This document shows, one piece after another, positions 22,282-24,401 of a DNA stretch of 24,401 nucleotides. Numbering within the stretch: the first letter of the stretch is position 1; the number at the start of each line of letters is the position of its first letter. Origin of the DNA: UBA1181 sp963631545 (GTDB lineage: Bacteria > Bacteroidota > Bacteroidia > Bacteroidales > Paludibacteraceae); NCBI GenBank assembly GCA_963631545.1, contig CAVGRN010000030.1:1-24401 (forward strand), given 5' to 3'. The translations under genes and the position numbers were made by a program. A model generated the notes under the pieces. It was not told the origin of the DNA. It saw nothing but the letters and a program-made list of their open reading frames with translations, and searched no databases.

Positions 22282-23364
22282 ATGAAGAAACATAATTTCA
22301 ATGCCGGACCGTCAATTCTTCCAAGAGAAGTGATCGAGCAAACCGCACAAGCAGTGTTAGATTTCCAAAATGATGGATTGTCATTGTTGGAGATCAGTCA
22401 CCGTGCGAAAAACTTCCAGCCAGTTGTAGACGAGGCTGTTGCTTTGTTCAAAGAAATTCTCAACATCCCTGAGGGATATTCAGTTATCTTCCTTGGAGGC
22501 GGTGCAAGCTTGGAATTCTGTATGGTTCCTTTCAACTTCTTGGAGAAGAAAGCCGCCTATGTTAACACAGGTGTGTGGGCTAAGAAGGCTATGAAAGAGG
22601 CTAAATTGTTTGGTGACGTTGTTGAAGTTGCTACTTCTGCTAACGAGAACTTCACTTGGGTGCCTAAGGCTGGTAAGGACTACCAAATCCCAACTGATGC
22701 TGATTACCTCCACATCACTTCCAATAACACGATTTACGGAACGGAGTTGCTTTCAGACATTGACTCTCCAATTCCGGTAATCGCTGATATGTCTTCAGAC
22801 ATTTTCTCCCGTCCAGTTGACGTTTCTAAATACGGAATGATCTACGGTGGTGCTCAAAAGAACTTGGCTCCTGCCGGTGTTACCTTTGTTATCGTTAAGA
22901 ACGAATTGCTCGGTAAGGTTTCTCGCCAAATCCCTACAATGTTGGACTACCGCACGCACATTGATAATGGCTCAATGTTCAACACTCCTCCTGTATTGCC
23001 TATCTACACCGCTTTGTTGAACCTCCGCTGGTTGAAGGCTCAGGGTGGTATTCAGGAGATGGAGCGTAGAAACAAGGCTAAGGCTGAACTCCTCTACAAC
23101 GCTATCGACAACAGTAAGATCTTCGTCGGTACTGCTAAGAAGGAAGACCGTTCTCGCATGAACATCTGCTTCGTTTTGAAAGAGCAATACGCTGACTTGG
23201 CAGACGAGTTCTTCAAGTTCGCTACTTCTAAGGGTATGGTTGGAATCAAGGGTCACCGTTTGGTTGGTGGTTTCCGTGCTTCTTGCTACAACGCCCTCCC
23301 TATCGAAAGCGTTCAGGCTCTCGTCGACTGCATGAACGAGTTCGAGGCTGCTCACGTTAAATAA
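22282..23364 (+). CDS. serC: Phosphoserine aminotransferase
   Basis: This 360-residue enzyme is a PLP-dependent class V aminotransferase that converts 3-phosphohydroxypyruvate and glutamate to phosphoserine and 2-oxoglutarate, step two of serine synthesis in the cytoplasm. It may also serve pyridoxal phosphate synthesis. The N-terminal FNAGPSILP, the phosphate-binding GGGAS (72-76), and the PLP lysine K193 in YGGAQKNLAPAG are all present, as is HRLVGGFRASCYNA near the C-terminus that binds substrate. Length is typical. serA follows 116 nt later, so the two steps are encoded together. Codon use is distinct from the genes upstream, favouring GCT, GTT, AAC, TTC and CGT, as expected for a highly expressed gene. 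The start is ATG. Confidence 0.97.
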   Translation: MKKHNFNAGPSILPREVIEQTAQAVLDFQNDGLSLLEISHRAKNFQPVVDEAVALFKEILNIPEGYSVIFLGGGASLEFCMVPFNFLEKKAAYVNTGVWAKKAMKEAKLFGDVVEVATSANENFTWVPKAGKDYQIPTDADYLHITSNNTIYGTELLSDIDSPIPVIADMSSDIFSRPVDVSKYGMIYGGAQKNLAPAGVTFVIVKNELLGKVSRQIPTMLDYRTHIDNGSMFNTPPVLPIYTALLNLRWLKAQGGIQEMERRNKAKAELLYNAIDNSKIFVGTAKKEDRSRMNICFVLKEQYADLADEFFKFATSKGMVGIKGHRLVGGFRASCYNALPIESVQALVDCMNEFEAAHVK

Positions 23365-23393
23365 TTAACGGAGACAATAATCGAAAATCTTGG

Positions 23394-23415
23394 TATGCGT
23401 GAAGTTTCACACATA
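23394..23415. repeat. Imperfect palindrome between serC and serA
   Basis: TATGCGTGA (23394-23402) and TCACACATA (23407-23415) face each other around AGTT with one mismatch. It could be a weak transcript end for serC or a protein-binding site. A T-run is lacking. Confidence 0.4.
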
Positions 23416-23434
23416 TTCTTAAAAAAATAAACTT

Positions 23435-23463
23435 AGTAGAGGCGTCGACGAGGCGTCTCTACT
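23435..23463. repeat. REP-like hairpin upstream of serA
   Basis: AGTAGAGGCG (23435-23444) pairs with CGTCTCTACT (23454-23463), with one G-T wobble, around a 9-nt loop. Inside, GAGGCGTC occurs twice as a direct repeat separated by GAC. Hairpins with GTAGAG/CTCTAC ends are a common dispersed repeat type in bacterial intergenic regions, so this may be one copy of a family; that needs a genome search. It ends 17 nt before the serA ATG, so it would be in the serA leader if transcribed from serC. Confidence 0.55.
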
Positions 23464-23480
23464 CACTTAAAATAAATCGT

Positions 23481-24401
23481 ATGACAAAAGTATTAGTTGC
23501 CACAGAAAAACCTTTCGCAAAGGTAGCCATTGATGGTATAAAGAGTGCTTTGGACGCTGCTGGCTTCCAAACAGTATTGTTAGAGAAATACACTGAAAAG
23601 AAACAATTGCTCGACGCTGCTGCCGATGCAGACGCTATCATCATCCGTAGTGATGTGATTGATAACGAGGTATTCGACGCTGCTAAGAACTTGAAGATCG
23701 TTGTTCGTGCAGGTGCTGGTTACGATAACGTAGACCTCGCTGCTGCTACTGCTCACAACGTAGTAGTGATGAACACTCCAGGTCAGAACGCTAACGCCGT
23801 TGCTGAGTTGGTATTCGGTTTGCTCGTATTCGCAGTTCGTAACTTCTACAACGGAAAGTCTGGTTCTGAGTTGATGGGCAAGAAATTAGGTTTGCTCGCA
23901 TTCGGTAACGTAGGACGTAACGTTGCTCGTGTTGCAAAGGGCTTCGGAATGGAAGTTTACGCATACGATGCTTTCTGCCCTGCTTCTGCTATCGAGGCTG
24001 CCGGTGTTAAAGCCGTTGCTAAGCAAGAGGATTTGTTCACTACTTGCGACATCGTTTCTCTCCATATTCCTGCAACTCCAGAGACTAAGAAGAGCATCAA
24101 CTACGACTTGGTTGGCAAAATGAAGAAGGGTGGTATCCTCATCAACACAGCTCGTAAGGAGGTTATCGACGAGGAAGGTCTCATCAAATTGTTGGCTGAG
24201 AGAGAAGATTTGAAGTACGTTACTGACATCAAGCCAGACGCCGACGCTGAGTTCGCTAAGTTCGAAGGCCGTTACTTCTCAACTCCTAAGAAGATGGGTG
24301 CTCAGACAACTGAGGCTAACACCAACGCTGGTATCGCTGCTGCAAACCAAATCGTTGACTACATCAAGAACGGCAACGAGAAGTTCAGAGTAAACAAGTA
24401 A
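23481..24401 (+). CDS. serA: D-3-phosphoglycerate dehydrogenase, short ACT-less form
   Basis: This 306-residue enzyme oxidises 3-phosphoglycerate to 3-phosphohydroxypyruvate with NAD, the first step of serine synthesis. It has only the substrate- and NAD-binding domains; no ACT domain follows, so feedback control by serine through ACT is not expected. The NAD motif reads LLAFGNVGRNVAR (138-150), so the first Gly of GxGxxG is Ala140. The catalytic Arg is R225 in INTARKEVID. At the usual catalytic His position (TPH) it has Lys: TPKKMGAQ, K270. A short PGDH form with Lys here is known as type IIIK. The gene is complete, its TAA stop being the last three bases of the window. Codon use matches serC and differs from the rest. 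Confidence 0.95.
   Translation: MTKVLVATEKPFAKVAIDGIKSALDAAGFQTVLLEKYTEKKQLLDAAADADAIIIRSDVIDNEVFDAAKNLKIVVRAGAGYDNVDLAAATAHNVVVMNTPGQNANAVAELVFGLLVFAVRNFYNGKSGSELMGKKLGLLAFGNVGRNVARVAKGFGMEVYAYDAFCPASAIEAAGVKAVAKQEDLFTTCDIVSLHIPATPETKKSINYDLVGKMKKGGILINTARKEVIDEEGLIKLLAEREDLKYVTDIKPDADAEFAKFEGRYFSTPKKMGAQTTEANTNAGIAAANQIVDYIKNGNEKFRVNK

Noticed and set aside
22282..24401. Horizontal transfer of serC-serA
   Set aside because: The different codon use matches that of highly expressed genes, both enzymes are of the Bacteroidota type, and no mobility gene is nearby.

Overview
This window reads as chromosome from a member of the Bacteroidales (Bacteroidota). The evidence is a complete Bat ("Bacteroides aerotolerance") operon with MoxR and DUF58 partners, a Porin_10-type putative porin, a LytS/LytTR pair, HU-family proteins of the Bacteroidota type, a 306-residue SerA without an ACT domain, and several matches to the Bacteroidota -7 promoter element TAnnTTTG. 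There is no rRNA, tRNA, CRISPR array, transposase or phage gene. Gene order and codon use look core-chromosomal.

Layout. Positions 1-460 hold no convincing gene: a 22-bp tandem repeat at the window edge, a perfect 12-bp inverted repeat and a terminator-like hairpin. A minus-strand pair follows, pheS then a bactofilin (1859 down to 461). Divergent from it, on the plus strand, is a two-component system made of a LytS-like membrane kinase and a LytTR response regulator (1984-3847). A convergent 220-bp gap at 3848-4070 carries facing terminators built from shared sequence, with a nested hairpin between them.

From 14716 down to 4071 the minus strand carries ten genes in order of transcription: a small HU protein; a membrane-spanning HU protein with a LysM-like C-terminus; MoxR ATPase; DUF58 protein; a BatD-like/DUF4381-like membrane protein; BatA; BatB; BatC; BatD; BatE. 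MoxR to BatC is nearly gap-free. A hairpin and a good -7 element precede batD, so batD-batE may also be transcribed alone.

From 14896 the plus strand carries a secreted MORN-repeat protein, a lipoprotein, a long NfeD-type membrane protease, an M16 peptidase overlapping it by 17 nt, a DUF2238/YjdF membrane protein, a putative outer-membrane porin, and the serine-biosynthesis genes serC and serA. The last two have a codon use clearly different from everything before them.

Most interesting. (1) The HU-transmembrane-LysM-like protein at 12882-14435 has the architecture of a direct DNA-to-envelope tether, is encoded next to a soluble HU, and lies just upstream of the MoxR/Bat operon. (2) SerA carries Lys where most PGDHs have the catalytic His (the "type IIIK" form). 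(3) The porin ATG lies only 8 nt after a good -7 box, predicting a leaderless or nearly leaderless mRNA. (4) Several structured intergenic elements appear: the convergent terminator cassette, the serC leader with a 5' hairpin and repeated motifs, and a REP-like hairpin between serC and serA.
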